64,000 bases of DNA from Pseudomonas sp. PSE14 (GTDB taxonomy: Bacteria; Pseudomonadota; Gammaproteobacteria; Pseudomonadales; Pseudomonadaceae): positions 3,286,001-3,350,000 of the forward strand of contig NZ_CP115669.1 of the NCBI RefSeq assembly GCF_029203285.1, given 5' to 3'. How positions within the stretch are numbered: position 1 is the first letter of the stretch; each line of letters begins with the position of its first letter. The notes below the pieces were generated by a model that made no database searches, was not told the origin of the DNA, and saw nothing but the letters and a program-made list of their open reading frames with translations. Shown here piece by piece: positions 24,840-32,904 of this stretch. The position numbers and the translations under genes were made by a program.

Positions 24840-26096
24840 TCAGCCGGCGGCCCGCTGCTTGTTATCGGTGGCCTTGACGGTGAAGCCGGCCTGGCTGCCG
24901 TCGATCTGCTCGCGAACCTTGCCAACGATGTAGGCGCCGATGGGGATCGCCGAGGTCGCAGCGGGCGACGGTGCGTTGCACACGTTCATGCTGCGCGGGG
25001 TGTTCACGAAGAGGAAATCGTCGATCAGCTTGCCGTCGCGGGACACTGCCTGGGCGCGAACACCCGCCGGGTAGGCAGTGAGGTCGGCCTTGGTGATGCT
25101 CGGGCAGTACTTCTGCACTTCCTTGAGGTAGCCGCCCTTGAACAGGGAGTTCTTCATCTCGATCAGGCCAGGGCGCAGGTTCTTCGCCAGCACCTTGAGG
25201 ATGCCGGGGGACGTCAGGGTCTCGAACAGGTCGGCGACGGAGATATCGGACTTGCGGTAGCCCTCGCGCTTCATGGCCAGCACCGCATTCGGGCCGACGG
25301 TGACGGTGCCATCGATCATCCGCGTCAGGTGCACGCCGAGGAACGGCATGGACGGGTCCGGAATCGGGTAGATCAGGTGGTTGACGATCTGGTTGTGCTG
25401 CTTGGGCAGCAGGTAGTACTCGCCGCGGAACGGGCAGATGATGAAGTTCGGCTCGATGCCGAGCATGCGCACCACGCGGTCGGCCATCAGGCCCGAGCAA
25501 GTGATGAGGTAACGACCGTGGAATTCGTCGCTGCCCGTGCGCACCACCACTTCGTCGGCGCGCTCGTCGAGCCCGGTGACTTCGGCGTTGTAGCGGATCT
25601 CGCCACCGGCGTCCTGGAACTCGCGGCCCATGGCGGCGGTGACTTCGGCGTAGCTGACGATGCCGCTGGAGGGCACGAAGATGCCACCCATGCCGACGAT
25701 GTTCGGCTCACGCTCGCGCAGTTCGGCGGCGGACAGCCAGGAACGCTCCAGGCCATTGGCGGCGGTGCGTTCCCAGAGCGCCTTCATGCGCTCCATTTCC
25801 AGCTCGTTGGTGGCCACCAGCAGCTTGCCGCATTCGTCGAAACGGATGCCGTGCTTGTTGCAGAAGGCCTTGGTGGCCTTGTTGCCTTCCAGGCAGAAGC
25901 GCGCCTTGAGGCTGCCCGGCGTGTAGTAGACGCCGGCATGGATCACGCCGCTGTTGTGGCCGGTCTGGTGCCGGGCCGGGCCGGATTCCTTCTCCAGCAG
26001 GAGAATCCTGGCGTCCGGGTAAACCTGGGTCAGCTGCATGGCCGTGGACATGCCCACGATGCCGCCGCCGATGATGATGAAATCGTACACAGCCAT
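24840..26096 (-). CDS. lhgO: L-2-hydroxyglutarate dehydrogenase/oxidase
   Basis: 418 residues of the DAO/FAD-dependent oxidoreductase fold. The dinucleotide loop FIIIGGGIVGMSTA lies at about residues 5-18, and GHNSGVIHAGVYY and the C-terminal NVCNAPSPAATSAIPIG segment are LhgO hallmarks. It oxidises L-2-hydroxyglutarate to 2-oxoglutarate and passes electrons to the quinone pool at the membrane. The start at 26096 is set by GAGGT directly upstream; the frame extends to 26270 without support. It immediately follows glaH, whose product is its substrate. Confidence 0.93.
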   Translation of the reverse strand: MAVYDFIIIGGGIVGMSTAMQLTQVYPDARILLLEKESGPARHQTGHNSGVIHAGVYYTPGSLKARFCLEGNKATKAFCNKHGIRFDECGKLLVATNELEMERMKALWERTAANGLERSWLSAAELREREPNIVGMGGIFVPSSGIVSYAEVTAAMGREFQDAGGEIRYNAEVTGLDERADEVVVRTGSDEFHGRYLITCSGLMADRVVRMLGIEPNFIICPFRGEYYLLPKQHNQIVNHLIYPIPDPSMPFLGVHLTRMIDGTVTVGPNAVLAMKREGYRKSDISVADLFETLTSPGILKVLAKNLRPGLIEMKNSLFKGGYLKEVQKYCPSITKADLTAYPAGVRAQAVSRDGKLIDDFLFVNTPRSMNVCNAPSPAATSAIPIGAYIVGKVREQIDGSQAGFTVKATDNKQRAAG

Positions 26097-26223
26097 TACC
26101 TCGCGCCGGGGCGCTGCAAATCGATACGCGGTCCGCATCGGCCCAGCCGCCTCGATGGCGGGGCCGACGTTTCCAGACACGGCGAAGAGCCGCCCGGGGC
26201 GGCCCTCCAGCCTGCTTGCCTGA

Positions 26224-27201
26224 TTACTGACCGCGCAGGTAGCGCGGCTTCTGGTAGCTAATGTAGCCACGCTGGCGCATCAGTTCGCGGCGCAGCCCTT
26301 CGTGCGGGGTGAAACGGTCGCGGCCATGCAGCCAGAACAGGTTGTTGATCAGCAGGAAGCTACCCACCGGCACCGGCACCGACAGCTTCTGCGCGCTGCC
26401 CTCGAGGGATTCGGACAGCGCGTTCAGCCAGATGCCCTCCTCGAAGTTGGCCGGCTGCACGAACTGGTCGATGTAGCGCATGGTCGGGCGGCCTTCGGCG
26501 TCGGTATCGAACACCGGATGGAACACGTCCTCGGTGACGTTCTTGCTCGGCGGCGCGGTCCAGCGCATGTCGCGGCGGGCCAGCGGGTGGCGGAAGAACT
26601 CGTCGCACTGCTCCCAGTCGTCCAGGTGCAGCAGCAGGGAGTTGCCGCCTTCCATGTTCTTCTCGTCGATCTTCAGCATCAACACGTAGTCGGTGATCTG
26701 GTTGACGAAGGTGCCGTCGTTGTGCAGCTCCATGACGCGGTGCGGCTGGCGCAGGTAGCTGTCGGAATTGTCGGTGTTGACCACCACGAAGCGTGCGTAG
26801 AACTGGCCGCTCATGGCGTCGTAGTTGGAGCGGCCGATCAGGTGGGCGCAGGCGGTGGTGAATTTCACCATGTCCTCGGCCTGGCTCACGTCATCCAGGC
26901 CGACGGGCTTGATCAGCATGCCGCCGGTAGAACGACCGAGGATGGTGTTCAGCAGCACCGGGCGCAGGGTGCCTTCGCAAAGCTGGTCGAGGATCTCACC
27001 GAAACGGAAGCGCAGGAAGGATTTGTACTCCAGCGCCTGGACCGGCCACTCGGCCACGGCCTTGACGAAGGCGTCGACGGTTTCGCGGGCGAAGGTCAAC
27101 TCCAACAGGCGGGGCGACTGCTTCGAGGGGGCGACGGTGTAACCCCGGGTCTCGTGCGGCAGCGGCATCACAAGGTCCTCGATCTTCGTAAAGGCGTTCA
27201 T
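26224..27201 (-). CDS. glaH: Glutarate 2-hydroxylase (GlaH/CsiD)
   Basis: 325 residues, the length of E. coli GlaH. It is a non-haem Fe(II)/2-oxoglutarate dioxygenase that converts glutarate to L-2-hydroxyglutarate. Seen: the metal ligands His and Asp in MELHNDGTF and the distal His in FWLHGRDRF with the 2-oxoglutarate-binding Arg nearby. The ATG at 27201 fits homologues better than the in-frame ATG at 27243. First gene of the operon glaH-lhgO-gabD-gabT-gabP, reading away from glaR across a promoter region carrying a GlaR-type site. Confidence 0.93.
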   Translation of the reverse strand: MNAFTKIEDLVMPLPHETRGYTVAPSKQSPRLLELTFARETVDAFVKAVAEWPVQALEYKSFLRFRFGEILDQLCEGTLRPVLLNTILGRSTGGMLIKPVGLDDVSQAEDMVKFTTACAHLIGRSNYDAMSGQFYARFVVVNTDNSDSYLRQPHRVMELHNDGTFVNQITDYVLMLKIDEKNMEGGNSLLLHLDDWEQCDEFFRHPLARRDMRWTAPPSKNVTEDVFHPVFDTDAEGRPTMRYIDQFVQPANFEEGIWLNALSESLEGSAQKLSVPVPVGSFLLINNLFWLHGRDRFTPHEGLRRELMRQRGYISYQKPRYLRGQ

Positions 27202-27287
27202 GGCGGTGTCCTGGCATAGGGGATGGATTGGGCCGTCCAGCAATGACCTGGATCAGGCGGGCGATCAAAAAATATCGCCATCAAAAC

Positions 27288-27303
27288 AAAATGTCTACAT
27301 TTT
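27288..27303. promoter_or_regulatory. Palindrome AAAATGT-CT-ACATTTT, candidate GlaR operator
   Basis: A 16-bp perfect palindrome in the AT-rich glaH-glaR intergenic region. On both strands it contains ATGT-N5-TTTT, one of the two primary-site forms reported for E. coli GlaR/CsiR, as I recall them (TTGT-N5-TTTT and ATGT-N5-TTTT). It lies 87-102 bp upstream of the glaH start. Confidence 0.65.
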
Positions 27304-27395
27304 TATAAAACGAATTCAATTCTCTAATCTGTCTATTGTTTTTCGTCCATACGACGTTTCGGTATGATCCGCAAAACGCTTTGAGGAACAGGACT

Positions 27396-28085
27396 TTGGA
27401 AGCTCTCGCTCCCCGTCAAAACTCGGCATTCAGCGGGTATGAGTGGCTCAAGCAGGACATCATCCGCGGGGTGTTCAAGCCCGGTGAAAAGCTGCTGATG
27501 AGCGCCCTGAAAGAGCGCTATGACCTGGGCGTCGGCCCCCTGCGCGAAGCCCTTTCGCAGCTGGTGGCGGAAAAACTGGTGGTCGCCATCAGCCAGAAGG
27601 GCTACCGCGTGGCGCCCATGTCCCTGGAAGAGATGCAGGACATCTACGATGCCCGCGCCAATCTCGAGGCGATGATCGTCGGCCTCGCCATCGAACGCGG
27701 CGACGATGCCTGGGAAGCCTCGGTGCTGGCCCAGTCCCACACCCTGGCGAAGGTGATGGAAGTGAAGACCCGCGAGCAGCGCCTGGACGTCTGGGACCAG
27801 CGCCACAAGGCCTTTCACACCGCCATCGCCTCCGGCTGCGGCTCCAAGCACCTGTTGCAGGCGCGCACCTACCTGTTCGACCAGGCCGAGCGCTATCGCC
27901 ATCTGTGGCTGACCCAAACGGTGTTCTCCGAACAGGCCCTTGAGCTCAAGCGCCAGGAGCACGCCGCGCTGGTCGACGCCATCCTCACCCGCGACGCCAA
28001 GCGCGCCAGCGAGATGATGCGCACCCACCTGATGACCCCGGTGCCGATCATCGCCCAGATCATGCAGGCGAACGGCACACGCTGA
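27396..28085 (+). CDS. glaR: GntR-family (FadR-type) repressor GlaR/CsiR
   Basis: 229 residues: N-terminal winged HTH (YEWLKQDIIRGVFKPGEKLLM, PLREALSQLVAEKLV) and a C-terminal all-helical FCD effector domain with metal-type His residues. In E. coli GlaR represses the glaH operon until glutarate builds up. The TTG at 27396 is chosen as start because GAGGA lies 8 nt upstream and the next residues MEALAPRQNS resemble homologues; the upstream TTG at 27336 has no such signal. A TATGAT -10-like box lies at 27363-27368. Divergent from glaH. Confidence 0.85.
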   Translation: MEALAPRQNSAFSGYEWLKQDIIRGVFKPGEKLLMSALKERYDLGVGPLREALSQLVAEKLVVAISQKGYRVAPMSLEEMQDIYDARANLEAMIVGLAIERGDDAWEASVLAQSHTLAKVMEVKTREQRLDVWDQRHKAFHTAIASGCGSKHLLQARTYLFDQAERYRHLWLTQTVFSEQALELKRQEHAALVDAILTRDAKRASEMMRTHLMTPVPIIAQIMQANGTR

Positions 28086-28108
28086 GCCCCTGCGGGCTGG
28101 GTACACGC

Positions 28109-28150
28109 TCAATCGCGATAGCTCGAGGCGCCGCTTCGCATCGCGATTGA
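28109..28150. repeat. 11-bp inverted repeat with 20-nt loop
   Basis: TCAATCGCGAT (28109-28119) and ATCGCGATTGA (28140-28150), perfect, between glaR and the second NCS1 gene. It could be a glaR terminator or an operator for the hydantoin-type operon; there is no T run. Confidence 0.5.
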
Positions 28151-28294
28151 AACCACGCCCCTTCGCCCGATCCGCGTCCCAGAGCGCCTGTGCATCCAGG
28201 CGCAAAAAGCCGTACACCCAACGGCAATCCCGCCCGACCGACTTTCCTTACCGTCTTGGAGCCTCCCAACTCCAACAACAAGAAAGGTACGGTC

Positions 28295-29635
28295 ATGGCT
28301 GGAGCACTCTCGAACCACGAATCATCCCCTGAACAGTCCCATTCCCAGGGCGCGGTCCCGGACTCGCAACGGCTCGGCCGCGGCTCCCTGACCATGGCCT
28401 GGTGGGGCATCTGCAGCGCAATGTTCTACCTGGTGGTGGCCGCCGCCCTGGCCATGGGCTACGGCACGCTGAACGCCATCATCGGCCTGGTGCTGTCGGT
28501 GATCAGCTACGGCCTGATCAACGCCGTCATCAGCCGCCACGCCATCGCCACCGGCCTGTCGGTGGCGCAGTTCTCCCAGGTGCTGTTCGGCCGCACCGGC
28601 GCCGCGCTGGCCACGCTGGTGTTCAGCGCCACGGCCATCTACTACGCGGTCTTCGAAGGCTCGGTGATGGCGGTAGCGCTGCATCGCTACCTGCCGGGCC
28701 TCGAACTGCATGCCGCATTCCTGCTGGTAGTGGTCTACAGCGTGCTGCTGATCTTCGGCAATGCCCTGCGCTGGCTGGACAAGCTCAACGGCGTACTGCT
28801 GCCCTTCTACCTGCTCGGGCTGGTGGCGGCGGTGGTCATGGCCATCGGCGAATACGGCTACTCCTCCGCCTGGCTGGCCCTGGCGCCCGAGGGCGGACCG
28901 GTGCCCCACGGCTGGTGGAACTGCTTCACCTACTTCATGGGCGTCTGGGTGCTGATGATGTACACCTGGGACTACGCCCGCTTCGGCCGCCAGGAAGACA
29001 GCCGCTACCACGCGCGAATCAACTTCGGCATGCCCTTCTACTGCGTGGCCTTCCTGCTCAACGGCCTGGTGGGCATCTTCCTCGCCGCGACCATCCCCAC
29101 CGAGGGCGGGTTGAGCGAGGTCTCGGTGGTCCTGGCGATCGTCCAGTTGATGGGGCTGGGCGGCCTGCTCTTCGTCTGGATCAGCCAGACCCGCATCAAC
29201 ACCGGCAACTTCTTCCTCGCCGCCACCAACCTGCAGGCGTTCGCCGGTCACCTCGGCCTGGCCCAGGTTCCCTACGTGGCCTGGGCGCTGCTGGCCGGCG
29301 CGCTGGTCTACCTGCTGATGCTGTTCGACGTGTTCAGCTACATCCTCCAGGCACTGGCCTACCAGAGCCTGCTGATCGTCGGCTGGGTCGCCATCGCCCT
29401 CGCCCACCTGCTGGTCACCCGCAACACCCGCTATCGGCTCGACGGCCTGCCCGCCTTCCGGGCCAGGGGCCTGTTCGCCTGGCTGGTTTCCGCCGCCGCG
29501 GGCATCGGCCTGCACCTGTGCGGTGTCGCCGAACTGGCCACCGCCTCGGCGCCGGCCGCCTTCCTCGTGGCCTTCCTCGGCTATCTCGCGCCCCTGCTGT
29601 CGCGCCGCGCCCAGCCCCAGGGCGACCTGGGCTGA
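28295..29635 (+). CDS. NCS1-like permease of the Hyu operon
   Basis: 446 residues with about twelve hydrophobic helices (MAWWGICSAMFYLVVAAALAMG is helix 1). The helix 6-8 stretch MMYTWDYARFGRQEDSRYHARINF resembles the NCS1/cytosine-permease consensus, where YxxDYSRY becomes TWDYARF. Start at 28295 has AAAGGT upstream. It is followed by a porin-like gene and the HyuB/HyuA pair, so it is the likely importer of the hydantoin- or oxoproline-like substrate. Confidence 0.8.
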   Translation: MAGALSNHESSPEQSHSQGAVPDSQRLGRGSLTMAWWGICSAMFYLVVAAALAMGYGTLNAIIGLVLSVISYGLINAVISRHAIATGLSVAQFSQVLFGRTGAALATLVFSATAIYYAVFEGSVMAVALHRYLPGLELHAAFLLVVVYSVLLIFGNALRWLDKLNGVLLPFYLLGLVAAVVMAIGEYGYSSAWLALAPEGGPVPHGWWNCFTYFMGVWVLMMYTWDYARFGRQEDSRYHARINFGMPFYCVAFLLNGLVGIFLAATIPTEGGLSEVSVVLAIVQLMGLGGLLFVWISQTRINTGNFFLAATNLQAFAGHLGLAQVPYVAWALLAGALVYLLMLFDVFSYILQALAYQSLLIVGWVAIALAHLLVTRNTRYRLDGLPAFRARGLFAWLVSAAAGIGLHLCGVAELATASAPAAFLVAFLGYLAPLLSRRAQPQGDLG

Positions 29636-29710
29636 TCTTCGGCCGCCCGGCGGGCGGCCCCTCCCTGCAAGCGAACGTTTCTACAACCACAAGAACATCT
29701 GGAGCGGTTC

Positions 29711-30892
29711 ATGCACCCGCAACGCACTCGGCTTATCTCGATTTTCGCCACGCTGTCCGTCCTCGCCCTCGGCCTGGGGCAGCCCGCCGACGCCGTGGAA
29801 ATCACCGACAACCTCGACCTCGGCGGCGCCCTGCGCGGGCGTCTGGACCATGACCCCGACCGCGACATTTCCGAGTTCAGCTTCGACACCTTCTTCCTCA
29901 CCGCCGACTACCACTCCGACAGCTGGATAGCGGCCGCCAAATACCGCTTCTACGGTGGCGACTACCCCTACGACTACACCGACCGGGTGGGCGATATCGC
30001 CTTCGCCGAATACGCCTGGGTCGGCTACCGCTTCACCCCCGAACAGCAGCTGCAGGTCGGCCAGACCGCCATCCCCTTCGGCCTGTCGCCCTACTTCGGC
30101 AGCACCTTCTTCGAGACCCTGGGCAACGTGATCGGCCTGGAAGACACCCAGGACATCGGCTTCAAGTACCTTGCCCGGCACGGCAGCTGGGACCTGCAGG
30201 CGGCGTACTACCCCATCCCCGCCGAGCAGGGCCGCGGCACCAGCCGGGGTGGTCGCACCTACGGCACCAGTGTCGCCAGCGCCGATGACTACGTGGTGGA
30301 CGGCAGCGACAACCACGAGCAGGACATCCTCGTCGGCCGCCTGGCGCGGACCTACCAGGCCGGCGACTGGAGCGGCGAGGCTGGCGTTTCGCTGCTGGCC
30401 TCCACCCTGGACAACCAGGACACCGGCCGCGACGGCCATCGCACCGCCGCAGCCCTGCACGCTACCGCGCAGAACGGTCCCTGGGGCTTCCAGGTCCAGG
30501 CCGCGCGCCAGCAGATAACCCCGGAGAATCCCGGCGACGACCGCCTGGTGAGCTTCGGCAGCTTCGACGGCACCTTCAACGTCGCCGCCAAGGGCAACCT
30601 CTACGTGGCGGACCTCAGCTACAGCCTGCCCGGCCAGTACGGCTGGTTCTCGGGCGTCAAGCTCTACGCCAACTACAGCCTGTTCGACAAGGACGAGTCG
30701 GACTTCCGCGACTCCCAGCGTTTCATCGCCGGCAGCTCCTTCACCCTCGGCCCGTTGTGGATCGCCCTGGAATGGCTGCACGGCAGGAACGACCCGTACA
30801 TCGGCGGCGGCAGCTACACCCAGAGCCTGGGTGCGGGCGGCACCGACCACTGGGAGAACCAGCTGTACAGCAACATCGGTTACTACTTCTGA
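29711..30892 (+). CDS. Outer membrane porin-like beta-barrel protein
   Basis: 393 residues. An N-terminal signal peptide (hydrophobic LISIFATLSVLALGLG, cleavage near ADA-VE at ~27) is followed by alternating short strands rich in Tyr, Gly and Asp, and the protein ends in Phe (SNIGYYF), the usual outer-membrane insertion signal. It is probably a substrate-specific porin for the compound taken up by the neighbouring NCS1 permease. It does not resemble OprD or OprF closely enough to name. Confidence 0.8.
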   Translation: MHPQRTRLISIFATLSVLALGLGQPADAVEITDNLDLGGALRGRLDHDPDRDISEFSFDTFFLTADYHSDSWIAAAKYRFYGGDYPYDYTDRVGDIAFAEYAWVGYRFTPEQQLQVGQTAIPFGLSPYFGSTFFETLGNVIGLEDTQDIGFKYLARHGSWDLQAAYYPIPAEQGRGTSRGGRTYGTSVASADDYVVDGSDNHEQDILVGRLARTYQAGDWSGEAGVSLLASTLDNQDTGRDGHRTAAALHATAQNGPWGFQVQAARQQITPENPGDDRLVSFGSFDGTFNVAAKGNLYVADLSYSLPGQYGWFSGVKLYANYSLFDKDESDFRDSQRFIAGSSFTLGPLWIALEWLHGRNDPYIGGGSYTQSLGAGGTDHWENQLYSNIGYYF

Positions 30893-31145
30893 GGCGCGCC
30901 CGGGCAGCTGACATGCGCCTTCACAAGCGATGTCGGCGCCCGTCCCGCGCCTGGATCCGCGCGTTCGCCCCCGCCTCGCGGGGGCATCCCCTCGCTGCCT
31001 GCTCGCTCGCCTGCGCAGTGCGCCAGAACGCAACAACCAGTGCACCCAGCGACAAGCCAGCCGCCCCCGCCGGCCGTAGCGTATGCAGCAAGGGTCGTAC
31101 ACGAACGACCCTCACCCGAAACATAAAAACAAGCGTTGGTGCCCC
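30893..31145. other. Intergenic region, porin / hyuB
   Basis: About 250 bp with a stem GCCCCCGC / GCGGGGGC (30967-30974, 30978-30985). It could terminate the porin transcript or separate it from hyuBA. No other signal recognised. Confidence 0.4.
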
Positions 31146-32891
31146 ATGAAAACAGTTGATCCCATCACTCTCGCGGTCGTTCGCGGCGCGCTGGAAACAG
31201 CGCAGCGCGAGATGACCCTGACCCTGGAAAAGACCGGCCGATCCAGTGTGTTCAACCTGGCCCATGACTATTCCAATTCCCTGTTCGACCACCTCCCCGA
31301 GATGATCCTCCAGGGCCAGGACATTCCGATCCACCTGGGCTCGCTGATTCCCGCCATGAAGTGCGTGGCCGGCTTCTTTGGCGACGACATCGCCGAAGGC
31401 GACGTGATCTACCACAACGACCCGGCCTACAAGGGCAGCCACATCCTCGACTGCTGCATGTACAAGCCGGTGTTCTACAAGGGCGAACTGGTGTTCTGGA
31501 CCGTCTGCAAGGGCCACCTCACCGACATCGGCGGCCCGGTGCCGGCCGGCTACAACCCCGACGCCAAGGAAATCTACGCCGAGGGCCTGCGCATCCCGCC
31601 GGTCAAGCTGTGGGAAAAGGGCAAGCGTCGCGAAGACGTGATCAACCTGATGCTCACCAACATGCGCGCCCGGCCCTACCAGGAAGGCGACCTCAACGCC
31701 CAGTACGGCGCCTGCAAGGTCGGCGAGCGCCATCTGCTGGAGCTGCTCGACAAGTACGGCGTCGAACAGGTCCGCGCCTGCATCGCCGAGCTGAAGAACA
31801 TGGCCGACCGTCACATGCGCGCCCTGCTGCGCGACGTGCCGGACGGTCACTACAGCGGCACTGCCGTGCTCGAGGACTCCGGCCACGGCCTGGGCGAACT
31901 GGCCATCACCGCCCACGTGGAAATCCGCGGCGACGAGGCCCACATCCGCATCGAGAGCCCGCCCCAGGTGCCCTACTTCATCAACTCCTATGAGGGCAAC
32001 TCGGTCTCCGGCGTCTACCTCGGGCTGATGATGTTCGCCCAGGTCGCCCCGCCCTATAACGAAGGCCTGTACCGCTGCGTCAGCGTCGACGTCGGCCCCC
32101 GGGGCACCCTGTGCAACGCCCAGGAACCCGCACCCCACGTCAACTGCACCACCACGCCGATGGAAACCCTGGCCGACGCCGTGCGCCTGGCGCTGGAGCA
32201 GGCCTCGCCGCAGCGCGTCACCGCCTCCTGGGGGCATGCCAGCGGCATCAACATCGCCGGCCTGGACCCGCGCAACGCCAACAGCGAATACGTGACCATG
32301 GTGCTGGCCTCGATCATCGCCGGCGCGGGCGCCAACAAGGTGATGGACGGCTGGCACGCCTGCGGTCCGCTGTGCTGCTTTGGCGCCCTGATGAGCGGCG
32401 ATATCGAGTTGCTGGAGCATGCCTACCCGGTGCTGATCCACCGCTACAGCCTGATGGCCGACAGTGGTGGCGCCGGTGAATTCCGCGGCGGCTCCGGCAC
32501 CCGCCTGGAGATCGAACCGCTGGAGCACGCCATGACCGTGGTCGGCTTCGGCGAAGGCCGCCAGTTGCCCACCGCCGGCGCCGCCGGGGCGCGCAACGCG
32601 ATGCCCGAACCCAAGCTGGGCCGCCTGATCCATCGCCGTGCCGACGGCGAAGAGGACCACTACGTACAGAACCCGATGCTCACCATCCAGCCCGGCGAGC
32701 GGATCATCAACATCAACCCCGGTGGCGGCGGCTACGGCGACCCATTGCGCCGCCCGGTGGCGGCGGTCCTGCAGGACGTCCGCAATGGCCTGGTCTCGCC
32801 CCAGGGCGCGGCCCTGGAGTACGGCGTGATCCTCGACGCCGAAGGCCACCTCGACGAAACCGCCACCCGCGCCGCCCGCGGCCAGTTCTGA
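31146..32891 (+). CDS. Hydantoinase B / 5-oxoprolinase beta-type subunit
   Basis: 581 residues of the HyuB family. Seen: PITLAVVRGALETAQREM at the start, FNLAHDYSNSLFDHLPEM, a GDVIYHNDPAYKGSHILD metal-binding-type segment and C-terminal ININPGGGGYGDP. With HyuA it forms an ATP-dependent hydrolase that opens N-methylhydantoin, 5-oxoproline or a similar cyclic amide. Start at 31146 is taken as MKTVDPIT; the frame opens at 31083. It is 13 bp before hyuA. Confidence 0.88.
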   Translation: MKTVDPITLAVVRGALETAQREMTLTLEKTGRSSVFNLAHDYSNSLFDHLPEMILQGQDIPIHLGSLIPAMKCVAGFFGDDIAEGDVIYHNDPAYKGSHILDCCMYKPVFYKGELVFWTVCKGHLTDIGGPVPAGYNPDAKEIYAEGLRIPPVKLWEKGKRREDVINLMLTNMRARPYQEGDLNAQYGACKVGERHLLELLDKYGVEQVRACIAELKNMADRHMRALLRDVPDGHYSGTAVLEDSGHGLGELAITAHVEIRGDEAHIRIESPPQVPYFINSYEGNSVSGVYLGLMMFAQVAPPYNEGLYRCVSVDVGPRGTLCNAQEPAPHVNCTTTPMETLADAVRLALEQASPQRVTASWGHASGINIAGLDPRNANSEYVTMVLASIIAGAGANKVMDGWHACGPLCCFGALMSGDIELLEHAYPVLIHRYSLMADSGGAGEFRGGSGTRLEIEPLEHAMTVVGFGEGRQLPTAGAAGARNAMPEPKLGRLIHRRADGEEDHYVQNPMLTIQPGERIININPGGGGYGDPLRRPVAAVLQDVRNGLVSPQGAALEYGVILDAEGHLDETATRAARGQF

Positions 32892-32904
32892 CCGGAGATC
32901 CGAC

